A stretch of DNA of 38,775 nucleotides from Gemmatimonadales bacterium UBA2960 (GCA_002348465.1 DEBI01000094.1:1-38775), one strand, 5' to 3'; counted from the stretch's first letter, positions 7,814 to 16,707 are shown. The notes: a model not told the origin generated them from the sequence alone. A program made the numbers and translations.

Positions 7814-9205
7814 ATGACCATCTCACGTCGACGTTTTCTCGGAACTGGAGCCGCAATCTCGCTCGGGTTCACAGGACTCGGTTGCTCTCGTTCTAATATC
7901 ATCGCGACGGACGTCGACTCCGGAATAAAGTTTGGTCCCTTGCAAGATGATCCGGACGGAATCATCGCTCTCCCTCCTGGTTTCAGCTACAAGATCTTTT
8001 CTAGAGCCGGAGAAACGATGTCTGATGGCTTATTGGTGCCAGCCAGACATGATGGAATGGCTACCTTCGCTGGGCCAAACGGGATGACGATTCTGGTGAG
8101 AAACCATGAGCTAGGTAGTAGCGCAAGAGCGGAACTTGGCCCATTTGGTTCAGACCTCGCTCTGATAGATCTCATTGATCGGGAACTACTTTACGACGAT
8201 GGTGGCGGCAATTCCCCCGCGCTAGGCGGCACCACGACTTTAGTCTACGACACCATGGCCCAGGAACTCGTCTCGCACCACTTGAGTTTGTCCGGAACAC
8301 TGCTGAATTGTGCTGGTGGGCCCACCCCCTGGGGCTCTTGGATCTCCTGCGAAGAAATCGTTTCAGGGCCAGAAGACGGGTTAACCCGTTCACACGGCTA
8401 CAACTTTGAGGTTGTGGCTGGACAGTCCGGCCTGCAGAGAGGTGTTCCCCTGACCGCCATGGGTAGGTTTAAACATGAGGCAGTAGCTGTGAACCCGTCA
8501 TCAGGTATCGTTTACCAGACGGAAGATCTCGGTGATGGAATACTATACCGCTTCATTCCACACGTACCTGGTAGTCTGACTGAAGGTGGTCGTCTACAGG
8601 CCCTCGTCGTCTCGGAAATGCCCAGTCTTGATACGCGAAACTGGGAGACAGCGGACGTTTCTCTTCGCACGCGGATGGAGACTGCGTGGATAGACCTCGA
8701 CAATGTAGATTCCCCGGACGATGACTTGCGATATCGAGGATTCGAGTCTGGGGCCGCCAGATTCGCACGAGGCGAGGGGATCTTCTACGGTGAGAGAGAC
8801 GGCAGCCCTGAGATTTACATAGCCTGCACTGACGGAGGAGCTGCTAGAAAGGGGCAGATCTGGACATACCGTCCGAGTCCTTTCGAGGGCACCGATCAAG
8901 AAGTCTCCAATCCTGGATCGCTTGAGCTATTCGTCGAACCAAACGATGGTACGATTATCGAAAACGGAGACAACCTCTGTGTGGCCCCTTGGGGTGACAT
9001 CATCGTCTGCGAGGATGGTACTGGAGACGATTACCTTTTGGGGATCACGCCAGAAGGTGAGATCTACAAGCTGGCCAGAGACTTAAACGGCACTGGAGAG
9101 TTCGCGGGTTGCTGTTTCTCTGCCGACGGAAGCACACTTTTTGTGAACAAACAGATCGACGGATGGACACTGGCGATCACTGGCCCGTGGTCGTCCAGCT
9201 CATAA
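7814..9205 (+). CDS. Tat-exported DUF839 / PhoX-like protein
   Basis: A 463-residue exported protein of the DUF839 family, which includes the calcium-dependent alkaline phosphatase PhoX. The N-terminus is a twin-arginine signal (SRRRFLG followed by a hydrophobic region), with a Cys at residue 24 (GLGC) that is only a weak lipobox. Family features include LPPGFSYKIFSRAGE, the LVRNHEL segment, GGTTTLVYD, a cysteine in SWISCEE and the late ICEDGTG. The fold is expected to be a beta-propeller. PhoX catalytic residues are spread out and I could not confirm all of them, so phosphatase activity is likely but unproven. The last 29 bases overlap the convergent TPR gene. Confidence 0.85.
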   Translation: MTISRRRFLGTGAAISLGFTGLGCSRSNIIATDVDSGIKFGPLQDDPDGIIALPPGFSYKIFSRAGETMSDGLLVPARHDGMATFAGPNGMTILVRNHELGSSARAELGPFGSDLALIDLIDRELLYDDGGGNSPALGGTTTLVYDTMAQELVSHHLSLSGTLLNCAGGPTPWGSWISCEEIVSGPEDGLTRSHGYNFEVVAGQSGLQRGVPLTAMGRFKHEAVAVNPSSGIVYQTEDLGDGILYRFIPHVPGSLTEGGRLQALVVSEMPSLDTRNWETADVSLRTRMETAWIDLDNVDSPDDDLRYRGFESGAARFARGEGIFYGERDGSPEIYIACTDGGAARKGQIWTYRPSPFEGTDQEVSNPGSLELFVEPNDGTIIENGDNLCVAPWGDIIVCEDGTGDDYLLGITPEGEIYKLARDLNGTGEFAGCCFSADGSTLFVNKQIDGWTLAITGPWSSSS

Positions 9206-10061
9206 AGCTTTCCCCAAGCACACCCCAATCGTTTAGGATCTCACGCGCCTCATCCTGAAGCTTTCTGTCTATCGGGTGCACCGCCCCGAGAGACATAACC
9301 TGCCTGAACGACCCTATCGCTTCCTCACGACGGCCACGCTTCCGATGCAGCTGTCCCATATCGAAGTGAAACAGAATCAAGTCAGGCCAAGTCTCCACCG
9401 CCCTGGCCAAGTGATATTCAGCGTTCTGCCAGCTAGTGGCATCCAGCGCTTTGTTCCCCATGAACATCTTCGCGATCGTTCGTTCAAACCAGGACAGACT
9501 CATGACCTCATAATTCAGCTTGCCCAGCATGTTATGGGCGCCACCGTGAAGAGAATCACTCGCAAGAATGTCGTGGGCGTCCTGATGCACTCTCTGCGCT
9601 AGCGCGACTGCATACGATGCTCTCGCGTTCATCGCTCTTCTACCCGCCGCGAAACCACGCCAATACAGGCCCTCAATACCGTTCGGGCGCAGTTTTATCG
9701 CCAGCTCAGAAAGACGGATCGCTGGATCAAGCCATTGATTTTGCTCACGGGATCCTTGTCGCTCTATTCCGACCTGTATCGCCGCCCGTGCTGAACGCCA
9801 AAGTGCATCGTAGCTGACTGAATCCCCTTTGAGATACTCCTGAAGGATTTCATAGGAGAGCAGAGGATCGCCTGCCGAGTAGGCCACGTCAGAACGAGAA
9901 ATTGGAGTACTGAGTCGCGTCAGCTGCGCCGAGGCACCTGCTGTAAAGCAAGCGCTAATTAGTACTAAGTGACCAGCGCTACCAACTAACCGACCTAAGG
10001 CCTTGGTAGTAATTGACCTGCGAAATCGACTCGCGTCCTCCACAGAGACCCTCACGGGCAT
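9177..10061 (-). CDS. Exported TPR-like protein (RMDN-like)
   Basis: About 294 residues with a positively charged N-terminus, a hydrophobic stretch (LVLISACFTAG) and a signal-peptidase-like ASA-QL site, so it is probably periplasmic. The mature part is helical with TPR-like units: repeated W/Y-A-x-L patterns (YDALWRSARAA, AIRLSELAIKLRPNGIEGLYW, WQNAEYHLARAVETWPD, FHFDMGQLHRKRGRREEAIGSF). This resembles the TPR-like family that includes eukaryotic RMDN proteins. An ATG at 10085 is possible but sits in the loop of a strong hairpin behind nrdJ. I therefore prefer the ATG at 10061, and a GTG at 10043 with AGGG upstream also fits. Function is unknown; it is probably a protein-interaction scaffold. 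Confidence 0.75.
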   Translation of the reverse strand: MPVRVSVEDASRFRRSITTKALGRLVGSAGHLVLISACFTAGASAQLTRLSTPISRSDVAYSAGDPLLSYEILQEYLKGDSVSYDALWRSARAAIQVGIERQGSREQNQWLDPAIRLSELAIKLRPNGIEGLYWRGFAAGRRAMNARASYAVALAQRVHQDAHDILASDSLHGGAHNMLGKLNYEVMSLSWFERTIAKMFMGNKALDATSWQNAEYHLARAVETWPDLILFHFDMGQLHRKRGRREEAIGSFRQVMSLGAVHPIDRKLQDEAREILNDWGVLGESFMSWTTTGQ

Positions 10062-10068
10062 AAGCTTA

Positions 10069-10100
10069 AGAGCGGGGCGACGCATCGTCGGCCCCGCTCT
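10069..10100 (-). terminator. GC-rich hairpin after nrdJ
   Basis: A 32-base inverted repeat. Read on the minus strand, AGAGCGGGG-C-CGACG pairs with CGTCG-CCCCGCTCT around a three-base loop, with a single bulge (14 paired bases). It starts 35 bases after the nrdJ stop. The tract following it on the minus strand (TAAGCTTA) is only moderately T-rich, so termination may be incomplete. Confidence 0.65.
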
Positions 10101-10135
10101 CTAGGCCTTTATCAAGAATCGGTCTTCTATGGCCG

Positions 10136-12676
10136 TCACCCGCACTCCGAGTAGCCGCATATATGGCACTTCTTGCAACCTTCCTCGTAGGTAAGGTGAC
10201 CCGCACCGCAATCGGGACACGTGCCCATATCAAAAGTCTCCCCTCCGTAGGAGGGGCTGTTAGACGCCTCAAACTGAGTCGCTCCCTGGGTCGTCGCTGA
10301 CACCGCGAGCGGGAGATCCTCCTGAACGCCTTCCTTCTCCTGAACGTAGCGCTCGATGGCCTGTCCGATCGCATCGGGAACAGACAGAACCTTGTTCGGA
10401 CCGAGCCCAACCGCACGATCACAAGATATACCGCGCAGTTGATCTTTGACCTGTAGGATCGAGATTCCCGACCGCAAAGCCAGCGATATTAGACGTCCAA
10501 CCGCTTCTGCATCGGCATTCGCTGGTCCGCCCGCCTTCCCCAACGTGCAAAAAACCTCAAAGGGGCGACCATTCAAATCTTCATTGATAGTGACGTACAG
10601 GTCCCCTAGCGGAGAGACCATCTTGACCGTATAGCCACGCAACGCCGCTGGACGCTGACGTTTTTGACGTCCCGCACCGGCTGTTTCATCACGGTCTAGC
10701 AGCTGGTCCCTCAACTGTTCCACCTCAATACGAAGATTATGAGCCTCTTCCCGGGCATCAGCTAGTTGGACCTTCATGGCTCCTGCTTCGGGTGAGACCT
10801 CAGTAGCCCCCGCCGCCTGCGCAGTTGCACCGGTCGAGAGTACCTGGCCATCGCGAGAACCATCGCGGTAAACGGTTACACCTTTGCAACCGAGCGAGAA
10901 CGCCAACTCATAGATCTGGCGAACATCTTCCTCCGTTGCTTCACGCGGAAAGTTTGTCGTCTTAGAAATGGCGGAGTCGGTATGCTCTTGGAAAGCAGCC
11001 TGCATCCGCACATGCCATTCCGGCGTGATATCGTGCGCGGTTCGGAAGATCTTTTGAATCTCCTCCGGAACCTCATCAAAGTGGATATGTCCTTCCTGAG
11101 CGATGCGCTCCATGAGCTCGTCAGAATACCACCCACCTTCCTCAGCCATCCGAACAAAGTCTTCGTTCACATCCGGCATGAGTGAGCCAGCTTGGTTACG
11201 CATAAAGGCTACGGCAAATAGGGGTTCGATCCCGCCCGAGCAGCCAGCAAAAATTGAGATTGTACCCGTAGGAGCAACGGTCGTCAGATTGCAGTTACGA
11301 AGTGCCCGTTCGGGGCGAATCCGGGTATCATCTTTACCGATAGCAGCCTTACCGTCTGGTCCCCAAATCGACTCTTCCCAGGCGGGGAACACACCCCGCA
11401 CCTCAGCGAGTTTTTCTGACGCACTCCTCGACTCCTCATTGATGAATTCCATCACACGACGGCCGAGCTCGACACCATCCGCAGAGTCATAGGGCACACC
11501 TAGGCGAACAAGCATGTCAGCCCAGCCCATGACTCCAAGTCCGATGCGGCGAATGTTCTGTGCTAGGTCGTGGATATCTTGGAGTGGGTACACATTCGCA
11601 TCAATCACATTATCGAGGAAATGCGTCGACAGGTGTATAACGTTGCGCAGCGCGTCCCAATCCACCCCCTCATCCGCTCCTGTTCCTGGACGAGCATCTT
11701 CCTTAACAAACTTCCCTAGGTTGATGCTCCCTAAGTTGCAAACATCATAGGGGAGGAGAGGCTGCTCTCCGCACGGGTTGGTCGCCTCGTAGCTTCCAAG
11801 CTTAGGTACCGGATTATATTCATTAGCGCGATCAATGAAGAACGTGCCGGGCTCACCAGTTAGCCAAGCCCCATGGATAATCGTGTCGAAGATCTCCCGT
11901 GCGTTCTCCTGCCCAACGATCTCACCATTGCGAGGGTTTACGAGATCGTATGACTCACCTTTAGAAACGGCGTCCATAAATACATCGGTAATCGCTACCG
12001 AAATATTGAAGTTTGTGATCTGTGTGGTGTCGTTCTTACAGGCGATAAAACTCCGGATGTCAGGGTGATCAACTCGCAGAATACCCATATTGGCCCCTCG
12101 GCGAGTTCCGCCCTGCTTCACGACATCGGTACTAGCATCGTACAACTTCATGAAAGACACCGGACCAGACGCCACGCCCATCGTGGATCGCACCATCTCG
12201 CCCTCTGAGCGAAGACGGGAAAAAGAGAACCCGGTCCCCCCTCCTGACTGGTGCACTAACGCCATAGACCTCAGGGTGTCGTAGATCCCACTTTGAGTGT
12301 TCGAAAGCGCATCGTCGACCGGCAAAACGAAGCACGCGGACAGCTGACCAAGTGGTCGCCCTGCATTCATCAGAGTGGGCGAGTTCGGCTCGAACTTCCC
12401 ATTAATCATCAGGTCGTAGAACTGGCGAGCGATCTCGTCCACCACCTTCTCTGACGCTCCGTAATCTTCATCCACAGCGGCTATCGTGCGCGCAACACGC
12501 CAGAACATGACTTCCGGCTCCTCATTCGGCTCACCTGATGCGTCCTTCTTCAGATAACGCTTTCCGAGAACAATGCGGGCGTTTTCAGTCAGCTCCGCAG
12601 AAGGCAGGTCTTCGGGAAGGATATCATCGAAGATCACAGACTCTTTGCGTGGGCGCGGCTGGTGAACAAGCGTCAT
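10136..12676 (-). CDS. nrdJ: Adenosylcobalamin-dependent (class II) ribonucleotide reductase
   Basis: Reduces ribonucleotides to deoxyribonucleotides using a B12 cofactor, without oxygen or an R2 subunit. The 846-residue product has all core motifs: LSACFVLP (Cys115), the active-site ATNPCGEQPLLPYDVCNLGS (Asn300, Cys302, Glu304, Cys313), HQSGGGTGFSFSRLR, KQGGTRRGANMG and APTGTIS. Cysteine spacing (115, 302, 313) matches the T. maritima class II enzyme. The C-terminus ends in a cysteine-rich zinc ribbon (CPDCG, then GCKKCHICGYSEC). The frame is open to an ATG at 12754, but the ATG of MTLVHQPRPRKE fits better. No R2 gene or cobalamin riboswitch is nearby. The upstream region carries a probable NrdR-controlled promoter. 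Confidence 0.96.
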   Translation of the reverse strand: MTLVHQPRPRKESVIFDDILPEDLPSAELTENARIVLGKRYLKKDASGEPNEEPEVMFWRVARTIAAVDEDYGASEKVVDEIARQFYDLMINGKFEPNSPTLMNAGRPLGQLSACFVLPVDDALSNTQSGIYDTLRSMALVHQSGGGTGFSFSRLRSEGEMVRSTMGVASGPVSFMKLYDASTDVVKQGGTRRGANMGILRVDHPDIRSFIACKNDTTQITNFNISVAITDVFMDAVSKGESYDLVNPRNGEIVGQENAREIFDTIIHGAWLTGEPGTFFIDRANEYNPVPKLGSYEATNPCGEQPLLPYDVCNLGSINLGKFVKEDARPGTGADEGVDWDALRNVIHLSTHFLDNVIDANVYPLQDIHDLAQNIRRIGLGVMGWADMLVRLGVPYDSADGVELGRRVMEFINEESRSASEKLAEVRGVFPAWEESIWGPDGKAAIGKDDTRIRPERALRNCNLTTVAPTGTISIFAGCSGGIEPLFAVAFMRNQAGSLMPDVNEDFVRMAEEGGWYSDELMERIAQEGHIHFDEVPEEIQKIFRTAHDITPEWHVRMQAAFQEHTDSAISKTTNFPREATEEDVRQIYELAFSLGCKGVTVYRDGSRDGQVLSTGATAQAAGATEVSPEAGAMKVQLADAREEAHNLRIEVEQLRDQLLDRDETAGAGRQKRQRPAALRGYTVKMVSPLGDLYVTINEDLNGRPFEVFCTLGKAGGPANADAEAVGRLISLALRSGISILQVKDQLRGISCDRAVGLGPNKVLSVPDAIGQAIERYVQEKEGVQEDLPLAVSATTQGATQFEASNSPSYGGETFDMGTCPDCGAGHLTYEEGCKKCHICGYSECG

Positions 12677-12695
12677 GATCGCTTCGGTGCTCCGT

Positions 12696-12768
12696 TGTGG
12701 AAAAACGCGGGTTATGAAGTTGAAAAACGGCGGGAATCCCTCTCCCGCCGACATTTTTGTGTGGAAAA
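12696..12768 (-). promoter_or_regulatory. Two DnaA-box-like sites in the nrdJ leader
   Basis: TTTTCCACA occurs twice on the minus strand, at 12704-12696 and 12768-12760, in the same orientation 64 bases apart. Both fit the relaxed DnaA-box consensus TTWTNCACA. DnaA regulates nrdAB in E. coli, so these could tie deoxynucleotide supply to replication. Two 9-base matches could also be chance. Confidence 0.35.
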
Positions 12769-12780
12769 CTGATCCAAGCC

Positions 12781-12827
12781 CTACCGGATCTAGGTTATGG
12801 CCATACTACGAGCCCTATATCTTGTGG
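12781..12827 (-). promoter_or_regulatory. Tandem NrdR-box-like sites upstream of nrdJ
   Basis: On the minus strand, CCACAAGATATAGGGC (12827-12812) matches the NrdR-box consensus acaCwAtATaTwGtgt at about 12 of 16 positions. A second, weaker site, AACCTAGATCCGGTAG (12796-12781), matches about 8. They are separated by exactly 15 bases, giving the 31-base periodicity typical of paired NrdR boxes, and they overlap the predicted promoter. NrdR is the ATP/dATP-sensing repressor of ribonucleotide reductase genes. Confidence 0.6.
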
Positions 12828-12831
12828 TCAA
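12803..12831 (-). promoter_or_regulatory. Probable sigma70 promoter of nrdJ
   Basis: On the minus strand, TTGACC (12831-12826; 5/6 match to -35) and TAGTAT (12808-12803; 4/6 match to -10) are spaced by 17 bases. Transcription would begin near 12796, about 120 bases before the preferred nrdJ start. Both NrdR-like boxes overlap the region from the -35 to the start site. Confidence 0.55.
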
Positions 12832-12937
12832 GACTCCTCTACCAATTACCAGTCATTTTGCCTCAATTAGTCCCAGTAATGGCCATTTCTTTGGTCTTTA
12901 TTCGGCGTCGAGCTTTCATTCGTCTCCCAGAATACCT

Positions 12938-15900
12938 CTAAAATGGAAGCCCTACCCGAACATAACCGACTGCGTCACCGCCATCCACGAGCGGCAATGC
13001 AATTCCTACACGAAGCCTTACCCGCGCCCGATAAAGCCCGAGCATTTCTGTTGTTATTTCCGCTCCTAACGATGCCAGAGGGTCTCTCAAAGTGTTCTGA
13101 AAACCTGACGCACTCAGATCTGGGCCCCAAGCGTTTCCCATATCAAAGAACAGAGAGCCAATCATCCTGTCGGCATGAAGTGGCCAGGCCCGAAACCCGC
13201 GATTGATAAACCACAAGGGAAACCGGTACTCAGCGGTCGCACTCCATGCTAGCCTTCCAAACCGGCTACCGGGCGGATACCCACGCACTGGGAAGAGCAA
13301 AAAGCCACCCCCAAATAACTCCAGCCCCGTGAGTTGCTCTAGTTGCCCTGAAGCACCGCCTAAGCGGTACTGAAAGGGACCAGCACCAGGTCCACTTGCT
13401 ATCCCACCGCTAGCCTGCAGAGCTAGTACATGCGCGGCGTACCCTCCACCCCATAGCGGTATCGCACCTCGAACACGACCTACTACTTCGCCCAGCGAGC
13501 GATCCATTCCCTCTACAGCCTTTAGGCTGTCGGGAAGCTGCATCTCGTTTTTGACCCTACCCTGAAGGAAGAGGTTTACCCCACGTGTAGTACCCATCTG
13601 GAGGGCATGGGTGCGGGATGAATTGAAATTGAGAGTGACCCGCGCATTGGTAAGCCGACCCGTCGGCTTTGTCAGCGAATAATTAGTGCTCTCCCTAAGC
13701 GCCGTAGTCCAGAGGTCACGGTGCTCCCACACCAAACCTCCACCCAGAGTTAGGGCCAGATTATAGCGCCACTTCGACACCGGGAAGGTTATCGAACCAC
13801 TGACATCTCGCGTACGCTCAAGAACGAGAAGAGTGTCCTGTTCTGGAGGGTCCCCTCCAAGAAGCTGCCCCGCACCCTCATACCGCTGATTAGTGGCAAC
13901 GGATAGAATCGGGCGTCCCAGTCCATAGAAAGAGTATGAGGCACCCGCCTCGAATTTACCTCCGCTCGTCGTAGCCCTAGCAACCGCCGCCCAAGAGTGC
14001 CGCCCAGCTATATCGAACCCAGAAGACCCAACCCCCAAACCAACTCCAAGTAATTGGCGCGACCTGAGATCTCCAGTAGGCGTCGCTAGCGCAGGAGCTT
14101 TTACCGGCTCCCTCCAAGCAATCTCCCAGTGCGATGGCATCAAGGTCGCCTCTGGAGAATACTTTTTCACCTCACCATCGACCGAACCTCGCACGGGAAA
14201 CGCTTCCCTAACATCAAATCGATCTGCAGCGAGGGCGGCCACAGGACCTTCTCCGCTTGCAAACGGAACGCGTGCGACATCCCAGCCTTCCGCATTGTAT
14301 TCCGCGAAATACACCCAAGCGCCCTGCGGGTCTACAGCTGGATATGCTCCACCGGTGCGAAGGTTCGTAGCGATTAGCGGCTCGGATGCCTCACCAGTAA
14401 CCGGATCGACCACCGCAGAAAGAATGTTTAAAGTTCCGCTTCGGTCTGATGCCCAGACAATGCCCTTACCATCCGGTGTCCAAGAGGGCGTTGTGTCCAG
14501 CGCACGATCGTTTGTAACCCTGTCTATGACCCTGCCAGTGGTAGCATCCAAGATGACTACGTCATGCTCCGCATTAGGCTCCCACCGTGTCACCACAAGC
14601 CAACGACCATCCGGAGATGGCCGGGGATAGGCCCAGTGAACATCGATGCTCGGCTCCATAAGAGGTGTAACTTCTCCACTGCCCAAATCGACTCGAACGA
14701 TCGCATTCGTACCGTCTCCCTCCTGAATCGCCCAAGCAGTCTCCTCCGGCCCTACTGATGGCTGGGTAAGTCGCGCACCATGCGTGACCCTTTTGGGATC
14801 ACCCTCGGGATCGAAGATCCATAAGTCTGAGTAGACTCGGTATGGACCGTCCAACTCGAACTGACTCAAAAGAATTCTCCCGTCAGGCAACCACGAAAGC
14901 GCACCGAGCCCGTTCGTCCGTCCAAGCTTGCGAGAGGAACCTGTCTCCAGATTAAGAACTCGGACCTGCGAGTCCGAACGCCCATCCGACTGCAAATGTG
15001 CTAACCAAAGACCATCGGGCGAGACCTGAGGATGGAGACCCCAGCGCGCCCGCTCGGTCAGCCTTTCCGCCTCAGTGATTGCGCCATATTCCAGTAACCG
15101 ACTGTCCAAGTTGGCGAGGTCCTCTTCCAGTGTGTCCTTCCACACTTCCCACTCGTCAGTTAACGAAACGCCGAATGCATCACGGCCGGCAGCGTCGAGA
15201 CGATACGGAACCCACTGGCCAGCAATAGCATCGACGAAAATTGCCATCCGCTCTTCTCCATAGCGCTCTAGGAGGAAGTCGAAGAAGAGTGACCCGTATG
15301 CATAAGGTCGATTCCCTGAAGGCCAGATAGGAGATCGGCCTGAAGCCTGTCCGATATCTTCAAAACGTCCCTCGAGAATGGCAGTTCGGATCTGCATCTC
15401 CTCAAAGGTGCCGTGCACACGACCCGCCTGAGTTAGCCTTGATTCGAACCAAGTCGCTAGACCCTCTACAACCCAACGCGGTGTGGTCAATTCCGGAAAG
15501 AACGGCCAGTCCATAGCGACCCTACCAAAAATCGCTCTTGATACCCGACCGACCGGATTGTCGACATGATCAAGATGCACGATATGGGCTAGTTCATGCA
15601 GAATTACCAACTCCAACCATTCGTCAGTGTGACCCAGAGAAAGAGCGTCCACAGGTGGACGGGCGTAGACTGTAATCCGATTGCTCGGCGTGACGCGTGC
15701 GTATCCGTTAGAGACGTCAGCGTGATCGGTCAGGAGTAGATCAATCATCCCTTCCGGTGGATCTATAAATGCTTCAGACAGCTGATCCCACGCCCACTCG
15801 GCCCGATTCCCTGCACGACGGGCCAACGACTCGAGTCTTTCGGGGAAAGTCACTCGGAAATGCTCGGTCTCAATTGAGCGCCAAGCCTCGTCTGGAGCCT

Positions 15901-15976
15901 GTGCTTGCACAGGGTGAATTTTGAGTGCGCAGAGAGAACATACGATCAGCGCACTTAGAACCGTGCGCTTGATCAC
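12938..15976 (-). CDS. Gluzincin metalloprotease - TolB-like propeller - outer-membrane barrel protein
   Basis: About 1,012 residues. A signal peptide (IKRTVLSALIVCSLCALK, cleavage near VQAQA) is followed by a zinc-metallopeptidase domain with LVILHELAHIVHLDH (HExxH) and a downstream Glu in VVEGLATWFES. A WD40/TolB-like propeller follows (repeated SPDG, WLPDG, WTPDGKG and ASDRSG units, about residues 320-610). The C-terminal 330 residues look like a beta-barrel and end in YVRVGLPF, a C-terminal Phe as in outer-membrane proteins. The only in-frame ATG (16159) would overlap the divergent gene, so I use the GTG at 15976; GTG 15988, GTG 15991 and TTG 15994 are alternatives. The role is unknown, presumably proteolysis or assembly at the outer membrane. 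Confidence 0.85.
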   Translation of the reverse strand: MIKRTVLSALIVCSLCALKIHPVQAQAPDEAWRSIETEHFRVTFPERLESLARRAGNRAEWAWDQLSEAFIDPPEGMIDLLLTDHADVSNGYARVTPSNRITVYARPPVDALSLGHTDEWLELVILHELAHIVHLDHVDNPVGRVSRAIFGRVAMDWPFFPELTTPRWVVEGLATWFESRLTQAGRVHGTFEEMQIRTAILEGRFEDIGQASGRSPIWPSGNRPYAYGSLFFDFLLERYGEERMAIFVDAIAGQWVPYRLDAAGRDAFGVSLTDEWEVWKDTLEEDLANLDSRLLEYGAITEAERLTERARWGLHPQVSPDGLWLAHLQSDGRSDSQVRVLNLETGSSRKLGRTNGLGALSWLPDGRILLSQFELDGPYRVYSDLWIFDPEGDPKRVTHGARLTQPSVGPEETAWAIQEGDGTNAIVRVDLGSGEVTPLMEPSIDVHWAYPRPSPDGRWLVVTRWEPNAEHDVVILDATTGRVIDRVTNDRALDTTPSWTPDGKGIVWASDRSGTLNILSAVVDPVTGEASEPLIATNLRTGGAYPAVDPQGAWVYFAEYNAEGWDVARVPFASGEGPVAALAADRFDVREAFPVRGSVDGEVKKYSPEATLMPSHWEIAWREPVKAPALATPTGDLRSRQLLGVGLGVGSSGFDIAGRHSWAAVARATTSGGKFEAGASYSFYGLGRPILSVATNQRYEGAGQLLGGDPPEQDTLLVLERTRDVSGSITFPVSKWRYNLALTLGGGLVWEHRDLWTTALRESTNYSLTKPTGRLTNARVTLNFNSSRTHALQMGTTRGVNLFLQGRVKNEMQLPDSLKAVEGMDRSLGEVVGRVRGAIPLWGGGYAAHVLALQASGGIASGPGAGPFQYRLGGASGQLEQLTGLELFGGGFLLFPVRGYPPGSRFGRLAWSATAEYRFPLWFINRGFRAWPLHADRMIGSLFFDMGNAWGPDLSASGFQNTLRDPLASLGAEITTEMLGLYRARVRLRVGIALPLVDGGDAVGYVRVGLPF

Positions 15977-16026
15977 TGCTGCTACCACCACCAATCTTCT
16001 GCTACCCAATCTCAAACTCACCGGCC

Positions 16027-16707
16027 ATGGCCTCCAAGAAGAACATTTGGTTCCAACTCGGGCACGCAATCGAGCGTGCTCGTCAGGGAATACCCACGAG
16101 CCAAACATCTGTGGCGTCCTCGCCACATCGTTTTGCCGAAGCCAACCGGAAAGAACCACGTACTCAGGAGAGTCGCGCGCCGTCGTCCGCTTCGACTTCC
16201 GACGAACTCATGATGGCGGGAGTCGCCATGGTCGCAGATAGAGTCCTCCAGAACTGGAAGCAGCGAACCGAGCCAGACTTTAAGCAGCTTCTCCGGGCTG
16301 CGGTATCCGGAGCAACGGCGGCCTTGATAGTCGATCTCCTGAAGCCAATCGTCCAGGGAGAGCCGGGCGTCCCAGTTCTTGACCTCGAGACAGCCGATCG
16401 CATGATCGCAGGTGCGGGTCAGGGCTTGGTCTACGGTTCTGTCGTGGAGCCTCGCGTCCCTGGGCCACCAATCACCAAAGGATTCCTTTTCGGAGCGGCA
16501 GAATATCTGGCCAAGCCGCTCGGGGGAGTAAGTGAGTTCCTTGGACAGCACGCACCCCAAAGTCGACTCCCGATACTGAGTCAAGTTCTTCAGAAGCGCG
16601 AGGATCATGAGCGACTGTGGCTAGAGCACGTCGCGTTCGGTGTCGCACTAGCCCTCATTTATCAGTCTAAAGACTCTAAGAGCGGGATCCTCAGCGAAGG
16701 GAGGTAG
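16027..16707 (+). CDS. Hypothetical membrane-associated protein
   Basis: A 226-residue protein I do not recognise. The first 60 residues are basic and polar (MASKKNIWFQLG...). Two short hydrophobic, glycine/alanine-rich stretches follow (AAVSGATAALIVDLL and HVAFGVALALIYQS), separated by a glycine-rich region (GAGQGLVYGSVVEPRVPGPP, GFLFGAAEYLAKPLGG). This resembles small membrane proteins of the DUF1440/YagU kind, but only weakly. It is divergent from the metalloprotease-barrel gene, with about 50 bases between starts, and its last 46 bases overlap the convergent glycosyltransferase gene. The opposite strand also carries a long open frame here, but its composition looks non-coding. No ribosome-binding site is evident. 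Confidence 0.6.
   Translation: MASKKNIWFQLGHAIERARQGIPTSQTSVASSPHRFAEANRKEPRTQESRAPSSASTSDELMMAGVAMVADRVLQNWKQRTEPDFKQLLRAAVSGATAALIVDLLKPIVQGEPGVPVLDLETADRMIAGAGQGLVYGSVVEPRVPGPPITKGFLFGAAEYLAKPLGGVSEFLGQHAPQSRLPILSQVLQKREDHERLWLEHVAFGVALALIYQSKDSKSGILSEGR

Noticed and set aside
12677..12754. Longer start of nrdJ at 12754
   Set aside because: The extra 26 residues have no resemblance to class II reductases and cover a DnaA-box-like leader sequence. It cannot be fully excluded.
16018..16608. 196-codon frame antisense to the hypothetical protein
   Set aside because: Its Cys/His/Arg/Trp-rich composition is typical of a reverse-strand shadow, while the plus-strand product has ordered hydrophobic and Gly-rich segments.
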